Source of the DNA: Oscillibacter sp. MSJ-31
GTDB lineage: Bacteria; Bacillota; Clostridia; Oscillospirales; Oscillospiraceae
Direction: 5' to 3'
DNA length: 64,000 nucleotides
Assembly: GCF_018918025.1 (NCBI RefSeq)
Contig: NZ_JAHLPT010000001.1
Location: forward strand, 248,001 to 312,000
The position numbers and the translations under genes were made by a program. The notes under the pieces were generated by a model. It did not search any database. It saw nothing but the letters and a program-made list of their open reading frames with translations, and was not told the DNA's origin. Positions 57,138 to 64,000 of this stretch are shown piece after piece (position 1 is the first letter of the stretch; each line of letters opens with the position of its first letter).

Positions 57138-58421
57138 TTATCGGATCTTGCGGGCCTCGACGTAGTAGCGCTTATCCTGCGCGTGACCCATCGAGAAGGT
57201 CTTGCGGGGCAGCACGCCGTCGGCCATAACGGTCTTAAACAGCTGCTCCTTGCCCATCGCGGGCAGCAGGAAGCCCATGTTGCCCTCCTTGGAGCCAAGC
57301 TCGCGGGTGACCTCGTCGCCGTGGATGTAGTCCACCTCGCCGCCGAACTTCTTGAGGTACTCGTCGATGAACGCCTGGAGCGTACCGACGGCCAGCTGCA
57401 CCTTGGGATCGGGAACGGTGATAAACTCGTCGTGACCGGCCCAGCAGACCTCGATGGTGTGGCCCTCGCCCTTGCCCTCGTGGGTGTTGGGATAGAACTT
57501 CTTGAACTCCTCCATGAACTTCTCATGGTCCACGCCGAAGAGGACGCGGTGGATCGGCTCGAACTGCAGCGCGTCGTCGTGGTTGTTGACGACCTCAACG
57601 AGCGCGTAGCGGGCGGGCAGGGCGAGATACTCCTCAGGGGTCTTGCCCTTCTTCTGCTCCTCGTAGCAGGCCTTGGCGGTGGCGAGGGAGTGGTTGCCGT
57701 CGCCGACCGCAAACAGCAGCGGAGCCACGCCGGACACGCCGTACTTACTCTTCATTGCCTCGTCGGTGGTCAGGCCCATCAGAGCGTCTGCCACGGCGTC
57801 GATCTGAGAAGCGGAGAGCTTGAAGCCCTTGATGTGGCCGCCGTTTTCCATGAGGTCGAAGTCGTAGACCTTCTCCATGCCGTCGGCCGCGGCGGTCAGA
57901 GGCTCGATGACGGTCTTATCGGGATCGTCAATGAGCAGCATGACGTGGGGCAGCTCGATGGGCGCGTTGCGGCGCACGCGGGCGCGCGGGGGGATACGGT
58001 CGAGCACGGTGCCCTCGGTGGCGCGGATCAGGGCGCCGGAGCCGGGGGTGAAATCGTACTGGTCGAGGTCGACCATGCCGATCAGGCCGTGGCGGATCTT
58101 GCCGTCGCTCTGGCCGCGCTCGATGTAGATGAGAGAATCCTTGAGCGTCTCAAAGATGTTCTCCTTGAGATACTTGTCCATGGAGGCGTTGATGTCGGCG
58201 ATGAACTCGTCGACATTGGGGGCCTTCAGGTTGGCCTCGGGCAGGATGAGGCGCAGGGTGGACGGCGCATCGCCGACGGTCTTTTCCACGCGCTCCCAAT
58301 ACTCGGGCTCGGACGTGAACTGGTCGCAGGCGACGACGGCCCACTTCTCCATATCGACGTCCTTGTTGGGCAGCAGGATGTCAGCGGGATAAAAGCCGAG
58401 CTTACTGAATTTTTCGTTCAT
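57138..58421 (-). CDS. DUF1015 family protein
   Basis: A 427-residue DUF1015 protein. It opens with FYPADILLPNKDVDMEKWAVVACDQFTSEPEYW, typical of the clostridial branch, and has the core FAVGDGNHSLATAKACYEE where most members read ADGHHRYETA. The fold is distantly related to ParB/sulfiredoxin, and a serine-kinase-like role has been raised from that relation and from neighbourhoods with serA/serC in other clostridia; no such neighbours exist here. Strong codon bias and an AGGAGG ribosome binding site suggest high expression. Function unknown. Confidence 0.88.
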   Translation of the reverse strand: MNEKFSKLGFYPADILLPNKDVDMEKWAVVACDQFTSEPEYWERVEKTVGDAPSTLRLILPEANLKAPNVDEFIADINASMDKYLKENIFETLKDSLIYIERGQSDGKIRHGLIGMVDLDQYDFTPGSGALIRATEGTVLDRIPPRARVRRNAPIELPHVMLLIDDPDKTVIEPLTAAADGMEKVYDFDLMENGGHIKGFKLSASQIDAVADALMGLTTDEAMKSKYGVSGVAPLLFAVGDGNHSLATAKACYEEQKKGKTPEEYLALPARYALVEVVNNHDDALQFEPIHRVLFGVDHEKFMEEFKKFYPNTHEGKGEGHTIEVCWAGHDEFITVPDPKVQLAVGTLQAFIDEYLKKFGGEVDYIHGDEVTRELGSKEGNMGFLLPAMGKEQLFKTVMADGVLPRKTFSMGHAQDKRYYVEARKIR

Positions 58422-58489
58422 GGTGTTTCCTCCTGATGTTCGTTGTTGAAACGGGGCAGCGCCCCTTGCGTGCGGTAGATATCGTGTAG

Positions 58490-58519
58490 ATTATACAATA
58501 TCCCCCGCGCAAAAAGCAA
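58490..58519 (-). promoter_or_regulatory. Promoter of the DUF1015 gene
   Basis: On the minus strand TTGCTT (58514-58519), 18-bp spacer, TATAAT (58490-58495). Confidence 0.6.
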
Positions 58520-58557
58520 TCCATTGCGGCAAATTTTACCTGATTATTTTTCTGCTT

Positions 58558-58585
58558 TTGCTGAAAATTTTTAAGGATGTATATT
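58558..58585 (+). promoter_or_regulatory. Possible promoter of the DUF378 gene
   Basis: TTGCTG (58558-58563), 16-bp spacer, TATATT (58580-58585). Confidence 0.45.
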
Positions 58586-58643
58586 TTTTTGTCTTTTGCG
58601 GACACTATGCACAGCCAACCAAACACGATTAGGAGGGAGATCC

Positions 58644-58862
58644 ATGGTCATCGACAAAGTGGCATTAACGCTCGCCGTCATCGGCGCGCTCAACTGGGGC
58701 AGCATCGGCCTGTTCGGCTTTGACCTCGTCGCGTTCCTCTGCGGCGGTCAGATGGGCACGGTCAGCCGCGTGATCTACACGCTCGTGGGCCTTGCCGGCG
58801 TATGGTGCATCACGATGCTTTTCCGCGAAACGGAGCCCATCGAGGGCGACGCGCACGCCTAA
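58644..58862 (+). CDS. DUF378 family small membrane protein
   Basis: A 72-residue protein with two membrane helices and the DUF378 signature LAVIGALNWGSIGLFGFDLVAFL followed by RVIYTLVGLAGVW. Function unknown; the family is widespread in Firmicutes. AGGAGG lies eight bases before the ATG at 58644. Monocistronic between a weak promoter and a hairpin terminator. Confidence 0.92.
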   Translation: MVIDKVALTLAVIGALNWGSIGLFGFDLVAFLCGGQMGTVSRVIYTLVGLAGVWCITMLFRETEPIEGDAHA

Positions 58863-58875
58863 CACGCATAAGAAG

Positions 58876-58903
58876 AAAAAGAGGGCTCCCGCCCTCTCTT
58901 TTC
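58876..58903. terminator. Bidirectional terminator
   Basis: AAAAAGAGGGC, loop TCCC, GCCCTCTCTTTTC between convergent stops at 58862 and 58905. Confidence 0.85.
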
Positions 58904-58904
58904 T

Positions 58905-60656
58905 TTACTTATTTTTGCGATCCAGACGGCGGATCGTCTCCTCGTCCGGCGTGACATAGAGGGTGCGGTAAGTCTCGTAGACCACCATGCCCGGTCTGGC
59001 GCCCGCTGGCTTTTTGACGTATTTGACGCTCGTGTAGTCCACCGGGACGTTGCTGCCGCCCTGCGCCTGTGAGTAATACGCCGCGAGCAGCGCGGCCTCG
59101 TGCAGGCTCTCGTCGTCAAACGCGCCGTCCTCGGTGCAGAGAATGACATGGCTGCCGTGGATCTTCTGCGTATGGAGCCACAGATCGCGCTTGTCCGCCT
59201 TGCGCGTGAGCGCGTCGTTCTGCACGTTGCTGCGGCCCACGAGGATACGCAGCCCGCTCGACGAGCGGAACTCGCGCGGCGCGATGGGCTTCTCGCGTCC
59301 CTTCTTTTCCTTTCCGCTGCGGCGGATATAGCCGGTCTCCTGCAGCTCACGGCGCAGCTCGGCGAACTCCGCCTCGGTCTGCGCCAGCGCGATCTCGCCC
59401 TGCACGCTCTCGAGGTAGTCGCGCTCGCCGATGGCCTTGTCGATCTGCTCGCGCAGATGCTTCTCCGCGGTCTTGGCCTTGGTGTAGCGCTTGTAGTATT
59501 TCGCCGCATTCTGCTGCGGCGTGAGCAGCGGGTCGAGCGGGATGTCGAGCTCCGCGCCGTTCTCGTCGTAGTAGTTCTGCGCCGTCAGCCGCGCCGCCCC
59601 GCGCTCCATGCGGTAGAGGTTCGCGGTGATGAGGTCGCCGTACAGCCGCAGCGCATCACGATCCTGCGAGGCGGCGTACTCCTTTTCGAGCATTCCGAGC
59701 TTACGCACCACGCGGTCATGCGCGGAGGTCACCGTGCGCGTCAGCTCACGCCCGCGGCGCTGCGCGGCCTCCTGCCGGTCGCGCTCGGTGTAGAAGGCGT
59801 CGAGCAGCGCGGAGAAGGTCGGGAAGGTCGTCTGCACCGTCTCCGCGCCGTACTGCGTGATGGGACAATAGGTGAAATCCACCGGCTTTCCCTCGCGCGA
59901 GAGCATGGTCGGTGTAAAGCGATTCTCCCGCACAGCTTCTGCCAGGCGTTCTATTTCCGCGGCAAGGCGCTCGCAGCCGTCGCTCCGGTCCGCGAAGCGG
60001 GCGTCGGCTGCGCCGAAGGCGCGAAGCGCCAGCTCGCGCGCGATGAGCGGCGAGATGCCGAGATACCGGTCGAGCAGGAAGCGCTCGACGGTCTCCTCCG
60101 TTCCCCCGCCGCGGCGGGCCAGCTCGACCGCTCCCTCGGGATCGGTCAGCAGCGAGAGCTTGTCAAGCGGCGTTGGAAGCTGGTAGTACAGCCCCGGCAG
60201 CAGCGCCCGCGCACCGGAGACCTCAAACTCCACGCGGCGCATACAATCCAAAATGCGGTCGTCCTCGTCGAGCAGCAGGAGGTTCGAGCGGCGGCCCATC
60301 GCCTCAAGCACCAGCTTCTTCGTACCGGACTCGCCCAACTCGTTCACGCTGCGGACGGTGAACGTCACGATGCGCTCCAGTCCGCTCTGCTCGATCTCCG
60401 TGATGCGTCCGCCGACGAGGTGCTTGCGCAGCAGCATACAGAGCATCGGCGGCTCGGCGGGATTCTCGCGCAGGACCTCCGTGAGCTGCACGCGCGGCTG
60501 GTTCGGCCCCGCGTTGATAAGCAGGCGCAGATTGCCGCGCAGGAGCAGCACGATCTGGTCGCGCGCAGGCTGCTGCACCTTGTCGATGCGCGCGCCGAGG
60601 AGCTGCCCCTTCAATTCGTTTGTCAATGCCCGCAGGCAGATCGCGTCAAGCGGCAT
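58905..60656 (-). CDS. rqcH: Ribosome quality control protein RqcH (NFACT family)
   Basis: RqcH binds stalled 50S-nascent chain complexes and recruits tRNA-Ala to add C-terminal alanine tails. The 583-residue protein has the NFACT-N opening (ICLRALTNELKGQLLGARIDKVQQP), a long coiled-coil middle (about 270-440), and the NFACT-R domain RSSSGLRILVGRSNVQNDALT ... DLWLHTQKIHGSHVI. It is the downstream gene of mrnC, overlapping it by 11 nt with GGAGG before its ATG. It was long annotated as a fibronectin-binding protein. Confidence 0.95.
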   Translation of the reverse strand: MPLDAICLRALTNELKGQLLGARIDKVQQPARDQIVLLLRGNLRLLINAGPNQPRVQLTEVLRENPAEPPMLCMLLRKHLVGGRITEIEQSGLERIVTFTVRSVNELGESGTKKLVLEAMGRRSNLLLLDEDDRILDCMRRVEFEVSGARALLPGLYYQLPTPLDKLSLLTDPEGAVELARRGGGTEETVERFLLDRYLGISPLIARELALRAFGAADARFADRSDGCERLAAEIERLAEAVRENRFTPTMLSREGKPVDFTYCPITQYGAETVQTTFPTFSALLDAFYTERDRQEAAQRRGRELTRTVTSAHDRVVRKLGMLEKEYAASQDRDALRLYGDLITANLYRMERGAARLTAQNYYDENGAELDIPLDPLLTPQQNAAKYYKRYTKAKTAEKHLREQIDKAIGERDYLESVQGEIALAQTEAEFAELRRELQETGYIRRSGKEKKGREKPIAPREFRSSSGLRILVGRSNVQNDALTRKADKRDLWLHTQKIHGSHVILCTEDGAFDDESLHEAALLAAYYSQAQGGSNVPVDYTSVKYVKKPAGARPGMVVYETYRTLYVTPDEETIRRLDRKNK

Positions 60657-61059
60657 CGTTCGCCTCCATCATCCGGTTAAACAGTTCGTTGATGCGCTCG
60701 TGCCGGCCCTGTAAATAGAGCCAGCCAAAGAGCGCCTCGAGCGCCGTGGCCTTCTGGTACTGCGCGCGGTCGGCGCTGTGCGGGATCGTGTGGACGTTGG
60801 CATTGCGCCCGCGGCGGAACACGTCGTGCTCCTCGTCCGTCAGCTCCCCAAAAATGGCGTCGGCCAGCTCTGCCTGCTTCGGTGCGCGGACAAGCTCCAC
60901 CGTCGCGCGGTGCAGACCCTTGCCCGTCGCCTTGCCGTGCGCGCAGAGATAGGTGCGCACAAGCAGCTCGTATACCGCGTCGCCGAGATGAGCCAGCCCG
61001 ATGCTGCTGATGGCGCGGATGGCGTCGGCATCGAGCGTATAGGAAAAATAATCGGTCAT
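60646..61059 (-). CDS. mrnC: Mini-ribonuclease III
   Basis: A 137-residue RNase III catalytic domain without a dsRNA-binding domain, which matures 23S rRNA ends. The catalytic stretch is IGLAHLGDAVYELLVRTYL, the second acidic region is ATALEALFGWLYL. The ATG at 61059 has AGGAGAAGG upstream. In Bacillus it follows cysS; here it is paired with rqcH instead, so both genes of this operon act on the 50S subunit. Confidence 0.94.
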   Translation of the reverse strand: MTDYFSYTLDADAIRAISSIGLAHLGDAVYELLVRTYLCAHGKATGKGLHRATVELVRAPKQAELADAIFGELTDEEHDVFRRGRNANVHTIPHSADRAQYQKATALEALFGWLYLQGRHERINELFNRMMEANDAA

Positions 61060-61087
61060 AGCCTTCTCCTGTTTCAATATTGCCGCT

Positions 61088-61116
61088 ATTATACCGCCCT
61101 TTTGCGCGAAACGCAA
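61088..61116 (-). promoter_or_regulatory. Promoter of mrnC-rqcH
   Basis: On the minus strand TTGCGT (61111-61116), 17-bp spacer, TATAAT (61088-61093). Confidence 0.7.
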
Positions 61117-61179
61117 CGGGTATTGCCGTAGTTTCGTGCGCTAATGTGCTGTTGTGATACTTTATAAGCAAATAAGGGG

Positions 61180-61208
61180 TTGACATTTTCTTTGTAAACT
61201 TGTACAAT
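61180..61208 (+). promoter_or_regulatory. Promoter of hisS
   Basis: Consensus TTGACA (61180-61185), 17-bp spacer, TACAAT (61203-61208). The leader is about 52 nt, too short for a T-box. Confidence 0.8.
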
Positions 61209-61266
61209 ACATTATTATTGATTTTGGCAGATTCGCACACAACGATTTTCACGGAGGAAGATAGAT

Positions 61267-62625
61267 ATGGAAAGAATCAAGCCCCGGACCCTCTCAGGCT
61301 TCATGGAGCTGCTTCCCGCGCAGCAGCAGCAGATGGAGCGCGTGATGGACATTCTGCGCACGACCTATAGCCGCTACGGCTTCACCCCCCTCGATACCCC
61401 CATCATCGAGGCCAGCGAGATCCTGCTCGCCAAGGGCGGCGGCGAAACGGAAAAGCAGATCTACCGCTTCTCCAAGGGCGACAGCGACCTCTCCCTGCGC
61501 TTTGACCTGACCGTGCCGCTGGCGAAGTACGTCGCCCTGCACTACAACGAGCTTGCTTTCCCCTTCCGCCGCTTCCAGATCGGCAAGGTCTACCGCGGCG
61601 AGCGCGCGCAGCGCGGCCGCTTCCGCGAGTTCTATCAGGCGGATATCGACGTCATCGGCGACGGCGAGCTGGACATCATGAACGACGCCGAGATCCCCGC
61701 CATCATCTACGACGTCTTTTCGGCGATGGGCCTCAAGCGCTTCCAGATCCGCATCAACAACCGCCGCGTGCTCAACGGCTTCTACTCCATGCTCGGCCTG
61801 ACCGAGCAGAGCGGCGAGATCATGCGCACGGTGGATAAGATCGAAAAGATCGGTCCCGACATGGTGCGCGCCATTCTCGTCGACGACATCAAGCTCACGG
61901 GCGAGCAGGCCGACGAGATCCTCAAGTTCATCGCCATCACCGGCACGAACGAAGAGGTTCTCGCCTCCCTCAAGGGCTACTGCGGTCGCGACGAGCTGTT
62001 CGACCGCGGCTATGAGGAGCTTTCCACCGTCATCAAATACCTCGGCGGCTTCGGTGTCGCGCAGGAGAATTTCAAGGTCGACCTGACCATCGCCCGCGGC
62101 CTCGACTACTATACCGGCACGGTCTACGAGACCGCTCTGCTCGACTATCCGCAGATCGGCTCGGTCTGCTCCGGCGGCCGTTACGACAACCTCGCCGAGT
62201 ATTATACCGACCGCAAGCTGCCGGGCGTGGGCATCTCCATCGGCGTGACGCGCCTGTTCTATGTGCTCGGCGAGCAGGGCCTTCTCAACGACGCGCTCAA
62301 CACCGCGCCCGCGGACGTGCTGCTTCTGCCGATGACGGAGGATCTGAGCTTTGCCGTCTCCCTCGCCACCCGACTGCGCGAGCGCGGCCTGCGCGCTCAG
62401 CTCTACACCGAGAACAAGAAGTTCAAGGCCAAGATGAACTACGCCGACAAGACGAAGATCCCCTATGTTCTCTTCCTCGGCGAGGACGAGGTCGCCTCCG
62501 GCGTCGTCACCTGCAAGGACATGGTCACCGGCGAGCAGACCAAGGGTGCGCCGGACGAGATCATCGCCCGCATTTACGCCGCCATCCGCGAGAAGAACGC
62601 TCAGAAGGTCATCGTGGAAAAGTAA
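61267..62625 (+). CDS. hisS: Histidyl-tRNA synthetase with eukaryote-like motif 2
   Basis: A 452-residue class II synthetase charging tRNA-His. Motif 2 reads FRRFQIGKVYRGERAQRGRFREFYQADID, close to archaeal/eukaryotic HisRS (KVYRR..RGRYREFYQCDFD) rather than the usual bacterial FRHERPQKGRYRQFHQ. The histidine A motif is IARGLDYYTGTVYET and motif 3 GVGISIGVTRLF, followed by a standard anticodon-binding domain. The protein is also 25-30 residues longer than common bacterial HisS. GGAGG lies nine bases before the ATG. aspS, the usual neighbour, is absent. Confidence 0.93.
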   Translation: MERIKPRTLSGFMELLPAQQQQMERVMDILRTTYSRYGFTPLDTPIIEASEILLAKGGGETEKQIYRFSKGDSDLSLRFDLTVPLAKYVALHYNELAFPFRRFQIGKVYRGERAQRGRFREFYQADIDVIGDGELDIMNDAEIPAIIYDVFSAMGLKRFQIRINNRRVLNGFYSMLGLTEQSGEIMRTVDKIEKIGPDMVRAILVDDIKLTGEQADEILKFIAITGTNEEVLASLKGYCGRDELFDRGYEELSTVIKYLGGFGVAQENFKVDLTIARGLDYYTGTVYETALLDYPQIGSVCSGGRYDNLAEYYTDRKLPGVGISIGVTRLFYVLGEQGLLNDALNTAPADVLLLPMTEDLSFAVSLATRLRERGLRAQLYTENKKFKAKMNYADKTKIPYVLFLGEDEVASGVVTCKDMVTGEQTKGAPDEIIARIYAAIREKNAQKVIVEK

Positions 62626-62691
62626 CGCCCCACGCGGCATTCCCTGCCGTTTGGGCAAAGCGCGAAATATGTCCGATTTTCTCTCGTTTTT

Positions 62692-62722
62692 GGGAGTCAG
62701 GCACAGCCTGACTCCCTTTTAT
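62692..62722 (+). terminator. Terminator of hisS
   Basis: Stem GGGAGTCAGGC, loop ACA, GCCTGACTCCC, then TTTTATTC. Confidence 0.85.
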
Positions 62723-62843
62723 TCACAGATTTTTCACGTTTTCCATATTTCATTTTTGCATTGTCTGTGTTATATAATAGGTGTCGATTTTTCCGCCTCG
62801 GCGCACGGTGCGCCGGGCATATCACGATACAGGAGGTCCGTCT

Positions 62844-64000
62844 ATGGCAAAGCCAACGGAACAAAGCGGCGAGAGCTTTATGCTCAAGCTCGCCCGCTTC
62901 ATCGTCGATAAACGCAACCTTGTCTTTCTTGTCGTCATCATCGGGCTGATTTTCTCCGTCTTCTCCCGCAGCTGGGTGCAGGTGGAAAACGACCTGACCG
63001 CCTATCTCCCCGCCGATTCCGAGACCCGCCAGGCGCTCGACGTCATGGACGAGCAATTCACCACCTTCGGCACAGCGAGCGTGATGGTCGCCAACCTCCC
63101 GCTCACCGACGCCTTCGATCTGCAGGAGAAGCTGGAGGATGTCGAGGGCGTGCAGGGCGTGGCGTTCGACGAGACCGACGAGCACTACAACAACGTCAGC
63201 GCGCTCTTCTCCGTCACCTTTGACTACGACGAGGACGACGAGCGCTGTCTCGACGCGCTCGAGCGCGTCAAGAACTCGCTCGCCGGCTACGATCTCTATG
63301 TCTCCACCGACCTCGGCAACACGCAGGAGGAGACCATCGACCACGAGATCAGCGTCATTATGGTCTATGTCGCCATCGTCATTGTCACCGTGCTGCTCTT
63401 CACCTCCGAGACCTACGGCGAGGTGCCGGTCCTGATTTTGACCTTTGTGGTCGCGCTCGTGCTCAATCAGGGCACGAACTTCATGATGGGCAAGATCTCG
63501 TTCATCTCCAATTCCGTGACGAGCATCTTGCAGCTGGCGCTCTCCATCGACTACGCCATCATCTTTTGCAACCGCTTCAAGGAGGAGCACCGCTCCCTGC
63601 CTCTGCGCGAGGCGGTCATTGTGGCGCTGAGCAAGTCCATCCCCGAGATCGGCGCCAGCTCGCTCACGACCATCGGCGGTCTGGTCGCCATGCTCTTCAT
63701 GCAGTTCAAGCTCGGCCCCGATATGGCGCTGTGCCTCATCAAATCCATTCTCTTCGCGCTGCTCTCGGCGTTCGTTATCATGCCGGGCCTGCTGATGCTC
63801 TTCGGCCCGCTTATCGACAAGACCGGCCACCGCAGCTTTGTCCCCAAGATCTCCTTTGTCGGCAAGTTTGCCTACGCCACGCGCCATGTCGTTCCCATTC
63901 TCTTTGTCGCGCTGGCTGTGATCGGCTGCCGCCTCTCGTCCGACTGTCCCTATGCCTACGGCTACGGGCTGATCTCCGCACCCAAGCTCAACGAAACGCA
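62844..64000 (+). CDS. MMPL/RND family transporter (partial, runs off the window)
   Basis: The first 385 codons of an RND-superfamily membrane protein; the frame is open to the window end. It has an N-terminal helix (about 27-43), an extracytoplasmic porter-like domain (44-170, with ENDLTAYLPADSE), then helices including LQLALSIDYAIIFCNRFKEE, the MMPL-type TM4 motif with the charged residue that relays protons, and ASSLTTIGGLVAMLFMQFKLGPDM. It likely exports a lipid or hydrophobic compound. AGGAGG is seven bases before the ATG at 62844. A TATAAT-like box lies near 62774 but its -35 is poor. Confidence 0.88.
   Translation, partial: MAKPTEQSGESFMLKLARFIVDKRNLVFLVVIIGLIFSVFSRSWVQVENDLTAYLPADSETRQALDVMDEQFTTFGTASVMVANLPLTDAFDLQEKLEDVEGVQGVAFDETDEHYNNVSALFSVTFDYDEDDERCLDALERVKNSLAGYDLYVSTDLGNTQEETIDHEISVIMVYVAIVIVTVLLFTSETYGEVPVLILTFVVALVLNQGTNFMMGKISFISNSVTSILQLALSIDYAIIFCNRFKEEHRSLPLREAVIVALSKSIPEIGASSLTTIGGLVAMLFMQFKLGPDMALCLIKSILFALLSAFVIMPGLLMLFGPLIDKTGHRSFVPKISFVGKFAYATRHVVPILFVALAVIGCRLSSDCPYAYGYGLISAPKLNET

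Noticed and set aside
61209-61266. A T-box leader before hisS
   Set aside because: Only about 52 nt lie between the -10 box and the start codon, with no room for specifier loop and antiterminator.
62697-63887. A 396-codon minus-strand frame over the MMPL gene
   Set aside because: The plus-strand frame from 62844 to the window end encodes a clear MMPL protein with AGGAGG; the minus frame is a shadow, and it starts inside the coding region.

Overview
The window is a 64 kb piece of a chromosome from a GC-rich, anaerobic member of the Clostridia, most likely Oscillospiraceae (an Oscillibacter/Dysosmobacter/Flavonifractor-like gut organism). Support for this: Firmicutes gene orders (rplS-lepB-rbgA-rnhB-yraN, tig-clpP-clpX-lon-engB, addB-addA, spoIVFA-spoIVFB), consensus AGGAGG ribosome binding sites, sigma-A promoters with TTGNNN/TATAAT boxes, a 2-hydroxyacyl-CoA dehydratase activase-like giant protein, a selenium/molybdenum hydroxylase maturation cluster, and a sporulation protease pair. 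No rRNA, tRNA, phage, IS element or CRISPR array was seen. Intergenic gaps are short and most hold a promoter, a hairpin terminator or both.

Layout. 0-9 kb: start of a membrane-anchored protein (cut by the window edge) behind a long palindrome, a YkvI-type membrane protein, asnA, a cytidylate-kinase-like protein, an ArsB/NhaD-type permease, an ECF S component, a MerR regulator fused to an RDD membrane domain, and a DAACS symporter. 8.5-19 kb: vanW-yigZ-hflX, rpmE, the TIGR03936/TIGR03960 pair with spoIVFB/spoIVFA behind a sigma-E-like promoter, then xdhC-yqeC-yqeB-amidotransferase, an operon for selenium-dependent molybdenum hydroxylase maturation. 19-28 kb: a lipoprotein-MBOAT-DHHW set (surface polymer O-acylation), an Na/Pi symporter with PhoU domain, murI, an XRE regulator with membrane segments, and thiamine genes (thiN divergent from a TPP riboswitch-controlled thiT). 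28-36 kb: a three-gene operon (MTA/SAH/5'-deoxyadenosine-type deaminase, MtnA-type isomerase, class II aldolase) that reads as a nucleoside-to-DHAP salvage route, then the 1422-residue activase/dehydratase fusion with a LytTR-type direct repeat at its promoter. 36-47 kb: HAD phosphatase, proteostasis genes (tig, clpP, clpX, lon), engB, and the ribosome-linked run from rplS to yraN. 47-64 kb: addA/addB, a MarR-TSUP exporter operon with a clear operator, ispE with a possible spoIIR remnant downstream, a DUF1015 protein, DUF378, rqcH-mrnC, hisS and the start of an MMPL/RND transporter.

Most of the window is ordinary core genome. The parts most worth a second look are the deaminase-isomerase-aldolase operon, the amidotransferase embedded in the Se/Mo operon, the LytTR-type repeats before the activase fusion, two DNA-binding proteins fused to membrane domains, the apparent internally deleted spoIIR next to ispE, the histone-H1-like repeated tail on trigger factor, and two perfect 16-bp-arm inverted repeats that do not look like terminators.
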